Assembly (NCBI RefSeq): GCF_030283145.1 | Contig: NZ_JASNWE010000004.1 | Span: 186,001-250,000 of the forward strand | Source of the DNA: Actinomadura xylanilytica | Lineage (GTDB): Bacteria > Actinomycetota > Actinomycetes > Streptosporangiales > Streptosporangiaceae | Length of the DNA: 64,000 bases | Reading direction: 5' to 3' | Shown: positions 25,051 to 33,131 of the stretch, one piece after another | How the letters are laid out: every line of letters starts with the position of its first letter | Numbering within the stretch: position 1 is the stretch's first letter | Position numbers and translations under genes: made by a program | The notes under the pieces: model-generated | What the model was told of the DNA's origin: nothing | Seen by the model: only the letters and a program-made list of their open reading frames with translations | Databases searched by the model: none

Positions 25051-26370
25051 ATGACGGCACGATCCGGGTCCGGGCGCACGCCTTGGAAGGCGGTGCTCGG
25101 CGGTTCGGTGGGCAATCTGGTCGAGTGGTACGACTGGTTCGTCTACGCCAGTTTCGCCACCTACTTCGCCGCCGCGTTCTTCCCCAAGGGGAACGCGACG
25201 GCGCAACTGCTCAACACCGCCGGGATCTTCGCGGTGGGGTTCTTCATGCGGCCGATCGGCGGGTGGCTGCTCGGCCGGTTCGCCGACCGGCGCGGGCGCA
25301 AGGCGGCGCTCACCCTGACGGTGTCGCTGATGTCGGGCAGCGCGCTGCTGATCGCGGTCGCCCCGACCTACGACTCCGTCGGCTACTTCGGCGCGGTGGT
25401 GCTGCTGGTCGCGCGGCTGATGCAGGGGCTCTCGGTGGGCGGCGAGTACGCGGCCAGCGCCACCTACCTGACCGAGGCGACGCCGCCGGGCAGGCGCGGG
25501 TTCGCCTCCAGCTTCCAGTACGTGTCGATGACGGCCGGGCAGCTCATCGGCCTGGGTCTCCAGATCGTCCTCCAGCGGACCCTGTCGGACGCGGCGCTGC
25601 ACTCCTACGGATGGCGGATCCCGTTCGTCATCGGCGCGCTGGGCGCCGCGGTCGTGCTGTACCTGCGGCGCAGCCTGCTGGAGACGGCGGCCTACGACCA
25701 GGACGCCTCCGAGCATTCCGGCGAGCGCGGGACGATCCGCGCGCTGCGCCGGCACCGCAGGGAGTTCCTACTGGTCATCGCACTCACCATGGGCGGGACG
25801 CTGGCCTATTACACCTTCACCACCTACCTGACCAAGTACCTGTCCAACACCGCCGGGCTGCCCAAGCCCACCGCGGCGCTGGTGAGCTTCTGCGTGCTGC
25901 TGGTGTTCATGCTGCTCCAGCCCGCGGCGGGCGCCCTGTCGGACCGGGTCGGCCGCCGCCCGCTGCTGATCGCGTTCGGCGTCGGGGCGACGGTCGGCAC
26001 CGTGCCGCTGATGACGGCGCTGGCGCACGCGGGCGGCTTCTGGCCGGCGTTCGGGCTGTCGCTGATCGGGCTGGTCGTCGTGACCGGGTACACCTCGATC
26101 AACGCGGTGGTGAAGGTGGAGCTGTTCCCCACCCACGTGCGGGCGCTGGGCGTCGCGCTGCCGTACGCGATCGCGAACGCGCTGTTCGGCGGCACCGCCG
26201 AGTACGTCGCGCTGTGGTTCAAGAAGGCCGGGATCGAGACGGGCTTCTACTGGTACGTCGCGGGCTGCGCCGCGGTGTCGCTGGTGGTGTACGCGCTGAT
26301 GCGCGAGACCCGCGACGCCGCGCTGACCCGTGGCGAGGACGCCCCTGACGCCGTGCCGGTACGAGCTTAG
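25051..26370 (+). CDS. MHS-family MFS transporter, 2-oxoglutarate permease-like
   Basis: Twelve-helix proton symporter, 439 residues. The opening block GGSVGNLVEWYDWFVYASF is the hallmark of the metabolite:H+ symporter family (KgtP, ProP, ShiA), followed by the MFS loop FADRRGRKAAL and SVGGEYAASATYLTE, and in the second half LSDRVGRRPLL and ELFPTHVRALG. Substrates of the family are 2-oxoglutarate, dicarboxylates, betaine or shikimate. Being divergent from glutamate dehydrogenase favours 2-oxoglutarate, but sequence alone does not settle it. ATG at 25051 is preceded by GGGAGG. Confidence 0.9.
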   Translation: MTARSGSGRTPWKAVLGGSVGNLVEWYDWFVYASFATYFAAAFFPKGNATAQLLNTAGIFAVGFFMRPIGGWLLGRFADRRGRKAALTLTVSLMSGSALLIAVAPTYDSVGYFGAVVLLVARLMQGLSVGGEYAASATYLTEATPPGRRGFASSFQYVSMTAGQLIGLGLQIVLQRTLSDAALHSYGWRIPFVIGALGAAVVLYLRRSLLETAAYDQDASEHSGERGTIRALRRHRREFLLVIALTMGGTLAYYTFTTYLTKYLSNTAGLPKPTAALVSFCVLLVFMLLQPAAGALSDRVGRRPLLIAFGVGATVGTVPLMTALAHAGGFWPAFGLSLIGLVVVTGYTSINAVVKVELFPTHVRALGVALPYAIANALFGGTAEYVALWFKKAGIETGFYWYVAGCAAVSLVVYALMRETRDAALTRGEDAPDAVPVRA

Positions 26371-26379
26371 GCTGGACGC

Positions 26380-27039
26380 ATGCGCGTTCTCGTGGTCGAA
26401 GACGACGACCGGTTCGCGGACGCCCTCGTCACCACCCTCACCAGGCACCGCCATCAGGTCGCGCGGGCGGGACGGGCCGACGACGCGATCCGGCTGGCCG
26501 CCGGCGCCGACATCGTGCTGCTCGATCTCGGGCTGCCCGACATGGACGGGATGCGGGCGCTGGCCGAGATCCGGCGGGTGTCGTTCGTCCCGCTGATCGT
26601 GGTGACGGCGCGCGGCGACGAGCGCGCCGTCCTGAGCGGCCTGCGTTCCGGCGCCGACGACTACCTGGTCAAGCCGTTCCGCACCGACGTGCTGATGGCG
26701 CGGATGGACGCGGTGATGCGGCGCGGGCACCGGCCGCTGCCGAGCCGCGACCGGGTGGTGACGGTCGGCGATGTCCGCGTCGACGTGGCCGGGCGGCGGG
26801 TCACCGTGGCGGGCGAGCCGGTCGCACTGACCGGCCGGGAGTTCGACGTGCTCGCGCTGCTGGCCGGGGAGCCGGGCGTGGTGTGCACCCGGGAGAAGAT
26901 CCTCGACACGGTGTGGGGCGACACGATGCCGTCGACGTCGTGCTCGCTGACCGTCCACGTGGCGAATCTACGCGCCAAGACCGGGCGGCCCGGCCTGGTC
27001 GAGACCCTGCGCGGCACGGGCTACCGGCTGGGCCGGTGA
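26380..27039 (+). CDS. OmpR-family response regulator
   Basis: 219 residues. Receiver domain: acidic pocket VVEDDDRF, phosphoacceptor Asp in LLDLGLPDMDG, Thr in VVTARGDE, Lys in LVKPFRT. C-terminal winged helix: TGREFDVLALLAGEPG, CTREKILDTVWGD, SLTVHVANLRAKTG, LRGTGYRLG. All phosphorelay residues are present, so it should be functional. Begins 9 bp after the transporter; its stop overlaps the GTG of the histidine kinase gene (GTGA), indicating coupled translation. Target genes unknown; the TAXI protein and the transporter next door are candidates. Confidence 0.94.
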   Translation: MRVLVVEDDDRFADALVTTLTRHRHQVARAGRADDAIRLAAGADIVLLDLGLPDMDGMRALAEIRRVSFVPLIVVTARGDERAVLSGLRSGADDYLVKPFRTDVLMARMDAVMRRGHRPLPSRDRVVTVGDVRVDVAGRRVTVAGEPVALTGREFDVLALLAGEPGVVCTREKILDTVWGDTMPSTSCSLTVHVANLRAKTGRPGLVETLRGTGYRLGR

Positions 27040-28559
27040 GGTCGCGCCTGGTCGCGACGTTCGCGGTGCTGATGATGCTGGTGATCGCGGCGCTGGCCGT
27101 CCCGCTGGCGCGGGCGTACTCCTCGCACCGGACCGGGCGGCTGCTGCTCGACCGGCGGGCCGACGCGACCCGGTTCGCCGAGCTGGCCGACCAGGCGGCG
27201 CGGGAGGGCGACCGGGCGACGCTGAATGGTGAGATCGCCCGCTACGCGGGCCTGTACGGCGCGGCGGTGCGGATCCGCGACCGCGACGGCGCCGTGGTCG
27301 CCGAGGCGGGGGCGATGCGCGGCCCCGACCGGGCCGCGACGCTGCTGGCGCTGTCGGGCCGGACGACCGAGGACCTGCCGGCGGTCACCCCGTTCGGGCC
27401 GCGCACGGTGCTGGTCGCCGAGCCCGCCGGACGCGACGCGCAGGTGTCGGGCGCGGTGCTGGTGCGGGCGCCGACCGGGCGGGCCCGCCGCGACGTCGCG
27501 GTCGTGTGGGGCGTCCTCGCGCTGGGCGCGCTGGTGACGCTCGGCTGCGCGGTGCTGGCCGCGCGGGGGCTCGCCCGGTGGATCCTGCGTCCGGTCACCG
27601 AGCTCGACCTGCTGACGCGGGCGCTGGCCGAGGGGCGCCGCGACGTGCGGGCCGTGCCCGGCACCGGCCCCGGCGAGCTGCGCCGGCTGGAGGAGCGGTT
27701 CAACGCGATGGCGGACGCGGTGTCCGGCTCGTTCGAGCGGCAGCAGATGTTCGTGAACGCCGCCTCGCACGAGCTGCGCACGCCGCTCAGCACGGTGATG
27801 ATCCAGGTGGAGAACCGCCGGCACGAGGAGGCGCTGGACGAGCTGGACCGGCTCGTCACGCTGGTGGACGGCCTGCTGGAACTGGCCCGGGTGGAGCACG
27901 CCCCGGTCGTCGAGGACGTCGACGTGGCGGCCGAGCTGCGCGCGCGGCTGGCGGGCTGGCGCGAGCCGTTCGAGGCCATGGGCCTGGTGCTCGCCGTGGA
28001 GCTGCCCGGGACGCTGCGGGCACGGGCGGTGCCGGGCGCCGTCGCGCGGATCGCCGACATCGCGCTGGAGAACGCCGCGAAGTTCGTCCCCCCGGGCCGG
28101 ACGGTCTCCGTCGGCTGGACCGGAGCGGAGCGAGGACCACCCGACGGCTCAGCGGGGGTCCGGGGGTCGCCCCCCGGAAAACCCGTCGGCTGGACCGGAG
28201 CGGAGCGAGGACCACCCGACGGCTCAGCGGGGGTCCGGGGGTCGCCCCCCGGAAAACCCGCCGGCTGGACCGGAGCGGAACGAGGACCACCCGACGACCC
28301 GACGGGGATCCGGGGGTCGCCCCCCGCTGGGGAAGTGGTGCTGCGGATCGCCGACGACGGGCCGGGGCTGCCGGCGGGCGACGCCGCGAAGGCGTCCGGC
28401 CGGTTCTGGCGGTCGGGGGCGCACACCAACGTCCCGGGCAGCGGGCTCGGCCTGGCCATCGCCGCCGAGCTGGCGCGCGCCTGCGGCGGCACGCTCACCG
28501 TCCGCGCGAACGAGCCGCGCGGCCTCGTCGTGGAGCTGCGGCTCGCGGATCAGCCGTAG
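27036..28559 (+). CDS. Sensor histidine kinase with 75-bp tandem-repeat insertion
   Basis: 507 residues. First membrane helix at once (LVATFAVLMMLVIAALAV), an extracellular sensor of about 110 residues, second helix (VWGVLALGALVTLGCAVLAA), HAMP, then the phosphoacceptor box ASHELRTPLS. The dimerisation helix pair is short, about 40 residues from His to LLELAR. The ATPase domain has the N-box ENAAKF and G-boxes DDGPGLP and GSGLGLAIA, but between the strand after the N-box (TVSV) and the strand before the first G-box (VVLRI) sits a 73-residue Pro/Gly/Arg insert made of three 25-residue repeats. That site is a beta-hairpin turn, so folding may survive. GTG overlaps the regulator's stop; the 3' end overlaps the convergent TAXI gene by 10 bp. 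Confidence 0.9.
   Translation: MRSRLVATFAVLMMLVIAALAVPLARAYSSHRTGRLLLDRRADATRFAELADQAAREGDRATLNGEIARYAGLYGAAVRIRDRDGAVVAEAGAMRGPDRAATLLALSGRTTEDLPAVTPFGPRTVLVAEPAGRDAQVSGAVLVRAPTGRARRDVAVVWGVLALGALVTLGCAVLAARGLARWILRPVTELDLLTRALAEGRRDVRAVPGTGPGELRRLEERFNAMADAVSGSFERQQMFVNAASHELRTPLSTVMIQVENRRHEEALDELDRLVTLVDGLLELARVEHAPVVEDVDVAAELRARLAGWREPFEAMGLVLAVELPGTLRARAVPGAVARIADIALENAAKFVPPGRTVSVGWTGAERGPPDGSAGVRGSPPGKPVGWTGAERGPPDGSAGVRGSPPGKPAGWTGAERGPPDDPTGIRGSPPAGEVVLRIADDGPGLPAGDAAKASGRFWRSGAHTNVPGSGLGLAIAAELARACGGTLTVRANEPRGLVVELRLADQP
28113..28330. repeat. Three tandem 75-bp repeats inside the histidine kinase gene
   Basis: Copies start at 28113, 28188 and 28263 (exact 75-bp period); the first two are almost identical, the third diverges in its second half. 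Each unit carries a GC hairpin, CCGGGGG-TCG-CCCCCCGG. The period is 25 codons, so the frame is kept. It looks like an intergenic REP-type element that entered a gene and multiplied. Confidence 0.85.
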
Positions 28560-29464
28560 ACCGACCGGTAGTAGCGGACGGCGCCGGGATGCAGCGGCAC
28601 CCCGCCCGTGCTCACCGCGTAGCGGCGGTCGAGCCGCGCGCCGGGGGCGTCGGGCGCCTGGAGCCGGTCGCGGCTGGCGAACAGCACCGCCGTCACGGTC
28701 TGGGCGACGCGGCCGGGCAGGCTGCCGCGGCACACGAGGTAGCTGGCCGTTCCCACGGTGGGCACGGGCACCGGCGTGCCGTACATGCCGGCCGACACCG
28801 TGACGGTGTCGTACATCGGCCCGTGCACCCGGCGCAGGCTCCGCACCAGGCCGCCGAGCGGGATGAGGCGGATCGGCGTCGCGCGGCCGAGCGCCACCAG
28901 CGCGGGGGTGGGCACGCCGCCCGACCAGAAGAAGGCCGCGATCCGGCGGGCGCGCAGGTCCGTGGCGGACGCTTCCAGCCCGAGCCGGACGGGCCGGACG
29001 GGCCGGGCGAGGTGGGCCGCCGCCAGGATCCGCTCCGCCGTGACCGCGGTGCCCGAACCGTCCGCCCCGATCGACACCGCGCGGCCCGCGAGGTCGCCGG
29101 GGGCCCGCACCGGGGAGTCCGCGGGGACGACGAGGTGCACGTAGTTCATGTACATGCGGGCCAGCGCGGCGACGGGCCGGTGCCGGACCCGCACCGCGTC
29201 CTCGGCGCTGTCGGCCAGCGCGAAGCCGAGGTCAGCGCGGCCCGCGGCGAGCAGCCCGAGGTTCTCCACGCTGGCGGCGGTCTTGAACACCCGGACCGGG
29301 CCGCCGCGGCGCCGCAGCTCGGCGGCGAGACGGTCGCCGAGCACGCCGTAGGGCCCGCCGATCGGGCCGGTGGCGAGCCGCAGCGCGGGGAGCCGCTCGC
29401 CGTCGGCCGAGCAGCCGGCCGCGGCGGCGGTGAGCGAGAGGAGAGCACGACGGCTCAGGGGCAC
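28550..29464 (-). CDS. TAXI-family TRAP solute-binding lipoprotein
   Basis: 304 residues, GTG start. The N-terminus MPLSRRALLSLTAAAAGCSA is a Tat-like or Sec lipoprotein signal with the lipobox AAGC, so it is anchored outside the membrane. The mature part matches TAXI binding proteins: LRLATGPIGGPYGVLGDRLA, TAASVENLGLLAAGRADLGFA, and a late KPLPPG-free C-terminal domain. TAXI proteins bind glutamate, 2-oxoglutarate or similar acids, and normally work with a fused TRAP permease; none is in the window. Convergent with, and next to, the two-component genes, it may be a sensory partner instead. Confidence 0.8.
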   Translation of the reverse strand: MPLSRRALLSLTAAAAGCSADGERLPALRLATGPIGGPYGVLGDRLAAELRRRGGPVRVFKTAASVENLGLLAAGRADLGFALADSAEDAVRVRHRPVAALARMYMNYVHLVVPADSPVRAPGDLAGRAVSIGADGSGTAVTAERILAAAHLARPVRPVRLGLEASATDLRARRIAAFFWSGGVPTPALVALGRATPIRLIPLGGLVRSLRRVHGPMYDTVTVSAGMYGTPVPVPTVGTASYLVCRGSLPGRVAQTVTAVLFASRDRLQAPDAPGARLDRRYAVSTGGVPLHPGAVRYYRSVYG

Positions 29465-29504
29465 GGGGGCAGGATAACTCCGGGGCGGCGCGGTGGACCG
29501 CCGG

Positions 29505-30164
29505 TCACGTCCCCTGGACCGAGGTCACGGTGAAGGTGTCGCCGCAGACGTGCGGCGAGGTGGTGCGCAGGGTCATCGCGGCCTTGGAACCGGGCGGGTA
29601 CACCTTGAGCAGGCCCGGCTCCTCCCAGCAGCCGTCGCCCTTCACGCCTTTGTTGAGGGTGTGCAGGGTGACGTGGGCACCGCCGCCGGGCGCGATCCTC
29701 ACCAGGCCGCCCGCCGGGCCTTCATGGGTCGCGGGCCGGCCGATGGTGCTGCCGTCGCCCCTCAGCAGCGACACCCCGGGGTACCCCTGGAGCGTGCAGC
29801 TGTGCGAGCCCTTGTTGGTGAGCCGCAGCTCGTAGCGCAGGTTGCCCGCGCCCACGTCCGACATGCCGAGGTGAATCCCGAGCTGGACGGACGTGCACCG
29901 CGATGAGGCGGCCCCGCCACCACCGGCACCGCCCGCGGACGCGGAGTGGGGCGCGGAGTGGGGCGAGGAGGTCGACGCGGAGGCGGTGCCGCCGGTGGTG
30001 CCGCCGGCACCGCCGGCGCTGTCGTCGTTGCAGGCGGACGCGCCGAAGGCGAGCACGGTGCAGGCGGCGAGGGTCACGCCGGAGCGCCAGCGGCCGCGGG
30101 CGGTTCCGTGGAGGCGGGGGGCGAAGAAGGAGGGCGCCGGGGGCGTCTGAGTGTGTTCAAGCAC
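29505..30164 (-). CDS. DUF4232-like secreted lipoprotein
   Basis: About 219 residues. Lipoprotein signal with hydrophobic LAACTVLAFGASAC and lipobox Cys, a Ser/Gly/Ala linker, then a beta-sandwich-like domain: QLGIHLGMSDVGAGNLRYEL, LTNKGSHSCTLQGYPGVSLL, TLHTLNKGVKGDGCW. The phrase LTNxGxxxCTLxGYPG is characteristic of DUF4232, found in many actinomycete exported proteins of unknown role. The start is uncertain: GTG 30164 abuts GGAGGAGG with almost no spacing, and GTG 30209 has no ribosome site; I use 30164. It follows the glycosidase-like gene on the same strand. Confidence 0.75.
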   Translation of the reverse strand: MLEHTQTPPAPSFFAPRLHGTARGRWRSGVTLAACTVLAFGASACNDDSAGGAGGTTGGTASASTSSPHSAPHSASAGGAGGGGAASSRCTSVQLGIHLGMSDVGAGNLRYELRLTNKGSHSCTLQGYPGVSLLRGDGSTIGRPATHEGPAGGLVRIAPGGGAHVTLHTLNKGVKGDGCWEEPGLLKVYPPGSKAAMTLRTTSPHVCGDTFTVTSVQGT

Positions 30165-30226
30165 CCTCCTCCACTGCTCACTCGCGACCTGAAGGGAACA
30201 CCCCGCCACTTATCGTGACTGATTCG

Positions 30227-31189
30227 TTATTGCCGGTCTCCCAGCTCCTCGATCAGCCGCCGGTAGGCCTCGAAGGCCGGCTTGGGCGTGTAGTCGTCCC
30301 GCAGGAGCCCGAACCGGTCGAAGATCCCGGTGCCCGCGCTGTCGGCGTCGCGCAGGCTGAAGAACGAGTACGCGGTGAGGTTGAGCTCGTCGCGGAGTCC
30401 GGCCAGCGTCCGGACGACCTCCTCGACGACCTCGGCCTGCCGCGCCTCGCTCCGGTCCGGTCCGGTGGGCCAGCCGTTCTCGCAGACGCGGAGGGGCACG
30501 GACGGGTCGATGCCGGCCTCCCGCAGGCCGCCGTCCCGGAACGCCGTGACCACCCAGGCGGTCGCGTCCGCGAGCCGCTCGGGCGGGACCGGCCGGAAGA
30601 CGTCGGGGAAGAAGTCCAGGCCGACGTAGTCGAGCGACCGGTGGAAGCGCTCGTCCGCGAGCGCGCCGAGGTCCTTCCAGAACGTGTCGGCGGGGTCGAA
30701 CGTCGGCACCGCGTTGAAGCCGACGCCGAGGTCGTGCCCACTGGCGAGCGCCTCCTCCTTGGCCGCGATCACGCCGTGCACGAGGGCCTCGCGCACGTTC
30801 GGCGTGCTGCCGTCCAGGACGGGGAGCACCGCGTTGGGCTCCTCGCAGATCTGGACCGTCGCCAGCCGCGGCCCTTCGTCCCGCACGGTGGCCCGGACGA
30901 AGTCGAGCCAGCCGTCCAGCGCGCCGGTCGGCTCGCGGAACGTCAGCACCAGGTCGAGCCTGCGCCCGTCCTCCAGGTAGCGCTCGGGCTCGGCCGGGGT
31001 GGGCGGGGCGTCCGGCACGACGGTGGCCGTGAACGGGCGGTACGCGCGGACCGTCAGGGTCCGCCCGTCCCCCTGGAGGCGGCGCAGCGCGTCGTTGATC
31101 AGGTCGGGGTCGTCGGGGCGGACGGGCTCCACGGCTCCCGTGTCGCTGCCGAGGAGTGCGCCGGGGTAGATGCCGAAGGCGAAGGTCAT
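30227..31189 (-). CDS. Clan GH-A glycosidase-like protein
   Basis: 320 residues, probably a TIM barrel. It has a candidate acid/base motif QICEEPNA near residue 115, where clan A enzymes have Asn-Glu-Pro, and a candidate nucleophile RVCENGWPTG near 236, like the ENG of GH1 enzymes. VGLDFFPDVF and TAYSFFSLRDADS match barrel strands of the same clan. I cannot place it in a numbered family. No signal peptide, so it acts in the cytoplasm. ATG at 31189. An inverted GTCAC/GTGAC pair (31216-31220, 31233-31237) lies just upstream and could be a regulator site. Confidence 0.65.
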   Translation of the reverse strand: MTFAFGIYPGALLGSDTGAVEPVRPDDPDLINDALRRLQGDGRTLTVRAYRPFTATVVPDAPPTPAEPERYLEDGRRLDLVLTFREPTGALDGWLDFVRATVRDEGPRLATVQICEEPNAVLPVLDGSTPNVREALVHGVIAAKEEALASGHDLGVGFNAVPTFDPADTFWKDLGALADERFHRSLDYVGLDFFPDVFRPVPPERLADATAWVVTAFRDGGLREAGIDPSVPLRVCENGWPTGPDRSEARQAEVVEEVVRTLAGLRDELNLTAYSFFSLRDADSAGTGIFDRFGLLRDDYTPKPAFEAYRRLIEELGDRQ

Positions 31190-31336
31190 GCACCCACCCT
31201 AGGACAAATCTTGGAGTCACTGCAATTTTGATGTGACGCTAAATATTACCCCTGCTCCAGACCCTCCGCCGGAGCCGGATCGGGTTGCCTCACGGCCCCC
31301 GGCATGATGTCCGGGGGGCGCCCTACGGTGGGCGGT

Positions 31337-33118
31337 ATGAATGATCCACTCCCCCGGGCCGACGCCGTCCTGCCGGATGAGGACACCCTGCGGATCCCCG
31401 ACGCGTGGCGGGAGGTGCTGCACCCCCGGCGCGGCGGCGCGGCGCCGTCGCCCGCGGTCGAGCTCGACCCCGCCGCGCCCGGCGAACTGCGCGCCCGGAC
31501 CGCAGAGGCCCGGCCGCTGCTGGAGCGGGTGCTCGGCCACGAGCGGAGCGCCCCCGATCTCGTCGAGGCGGCGCGCGCGTACCTGGCCGGCAAGGCCGAT
31601 CCCGTCGGCGCGGCGGTCGTCACGCTCATCGTGCGGTCGCGGCGCGTCGACGGCCGCCATCCCGCGATCACGACGTGCGTCGACGCCTGGACCGCCGAGC
31701 ACGGGCTCGCCTTCGCCGCGTGCGCGTGCGCCGAGCTCGACCAGGTGTACCCCCGGTTCTACGACGTGGAGGGGGGCGCGCCGGTCACCGCCAACACGTG
31801 GGCGTCGATCCATTGGGCCGAGGGCGAGACCGGCAGGCGGATGCGGGCCCTGCTGGCCGCCGCCGGCGACGCCGACTACGCCGAGGCCGTGGAGCGGCTG
31901 GCCGACCACCGCCGGACGCCCATGCAGCGGGCCGCCGTGTCCTTCCTCGTGCCGACCCGGCAGGACTGGGTGGACGAATGCTGCGCCGCGCCGCCCGTGC
32001 ACGGGACCTACCGCACTTACGGCACCTCCGGCGCCCTGGCGCTCTGGTGCTCGCTCGGGTCCGCTGAGCAGATCGCGCGGCTCGGCGACCAGGCGGAGCT
32101 GGGGAATCTCGAGCGCTCCCTCGGCGTGCTCGCGACGGTCGCCGAAGGCGTCGGCCCCGCGATCGCCCCGCTGCTGGCGAGGACGCTCGACGAGGAGTCC
32201 GAGGCGAGCAACCGCGGGGCGCTCCTCGACGTGCTCGGCGCGCTCCCCACCGACGAGGCGTTCCGGCTGGTGGGCGAGCGCCTCAACCAGCAGATGGTGC
32301 TGGTTGAGGCGGAGGCGATGATCGAGCGGTTCCCAGTACGGGCGCTGCGCCTTCTCCCGCCACTCACCACGGACACCTCAAGGCGGGCGCGGCTGGCGTC
32401 CGGCCTCCTGAACGCCCACCTGGCGGCCCGGCCCGAACTGCTCGCCGCGGCGCTGCCCGGCCTCCCGGACGAGGCCCGCTCGATCGTCGAGGACGCCTGG
32501 CGGGCCAGGGCCGACGAGGCCCCCGAGCGGGACGTCCCGAAGGCGCTGGTCGCGGCGAAGCGGAAGGCCCCGCCCGCGTGGGCGGCCCCCGGCGCGCTCC
32601 CGCAGGTGCTGCTCCGCGGGCGCGAGCGGGCCCTGCCCGCCGAGGCGATCGGGCATCTGGTCACCGCGCTGGCGAAGGCGGGCCCGCGCCGCGCGCCGGC
32701 CGCCCCTGTCGCGGCGGCGCTGGAGGCGTGCGATCCGCGATCGCTGGCCGAGTTCGGCTGGGCGCTCTTCGAGCGCTGGCGGCTCTCCGGCGAGCAGCCC
32801 ACGATCGGCTGGCCGGTGGGCCAGCTCCGCTGGACCGGCGACGACGAGACGGCGCGGCGGCTCGGCTCGATGGTGCGGTCCTGGCCCGGCCAGGGCGCGA
32901 TCAAGGTGGCGCTGGGCGGGGTGGACGCGCTCACCGCGATCGGCTCCGACCTCGCCCTCGTGCAGCTCCACGGGATCTCCGAGAAGGCGCGGCCCAAGCG
33001 GCTGAAGGATCGGGCGCGGCAGGCGCTGGGCGAGGCCGCCGCGGAGCGTGGACTCTCCCGGAAGCAGCTCGCCGACCGGCTGGTGCCGGGCTTCGGGCCG
33101 GCCCCCGGGGGAGCATGA
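31337..33118 (+). CDS. DUF4132-family paralogue lacking the C-terminal domain
   Basis: 593 residues, ATG at 31337. It is clearly homologous to the 1117-residue protein at 48853-52206: both begin LPDEDTL..IP..W...LHPRRGG, share WTA-HGLAFAACA, LVPTR-DWVDE and FGWALFERWR, and share the order of the LHGI and LPGFG-type blocks. The present protein stops at DRLVPGFGPAPGGA, exactly where its paralogue enters the DUF4132 domain, and it also lacks a middle segment of roughly 200 residues. The conserved part is a HEAT-like helical repeat. Codon use is normal and the frame is intact, so it is probably functional as a scaffold rather than decayed. Confidence 0.75.
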   Translation: MNDPLPRADAVLPDEDTLRIPDAWREVLHPRRGGAAPSPAVELDPAAPGELRARTAEARPLLERVLGHERSAPDLVEAARAYLAGKADPVGAAVVTLIVRSRRVDGRHPAITTCVDAWTAEHGLAFAACACAELDQVYPRFYDVEGGAPVTANTWASIHWAEGETGRRMRALLAAAGDADYAEAVERLADHRRTPMQRAAVSFLVPTRQDWVDECCAAPPVHGTYRTYGTSGALALWCSLGSAEQIARLGDQAELGNLERSLGVLATVAEGVGPAIAPLLARTLDEESEASNRGALLDVLGALPTDEAFRLVGERLNQQMVLVEAEAMIERFPVRALRLLPPLTTDTSRRARLASGLLNAHLAARPELLAAALPGLPDEARSIVEDAWRARADEAPERDVPKALVAAKRKAPPAWAAPGALPQVLLRGRERALPAEAIGHLVTALAKAGPRRAPAAPVAAALEACDPRSLAEFGWALFERWRLSGEQPTIGWPVGQLRWTGDDETARRLGSMVRSWPGQGAIKVALGGVDALTAIGSDLALVQLHGISEKARPKRLKDRARQALGEAAAERGLSRKQLADRLVPGFGPAPGGA

Positions 33119-33131
33119 CCACCCCCAGCGG

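Noticed and set aside
31216..31237. GTCAC/GTGAC pair as a firm operator
   Set aside because: Only five-base arms with a 12-base gap, easily found by chance; noted only in the glycosidase entry.
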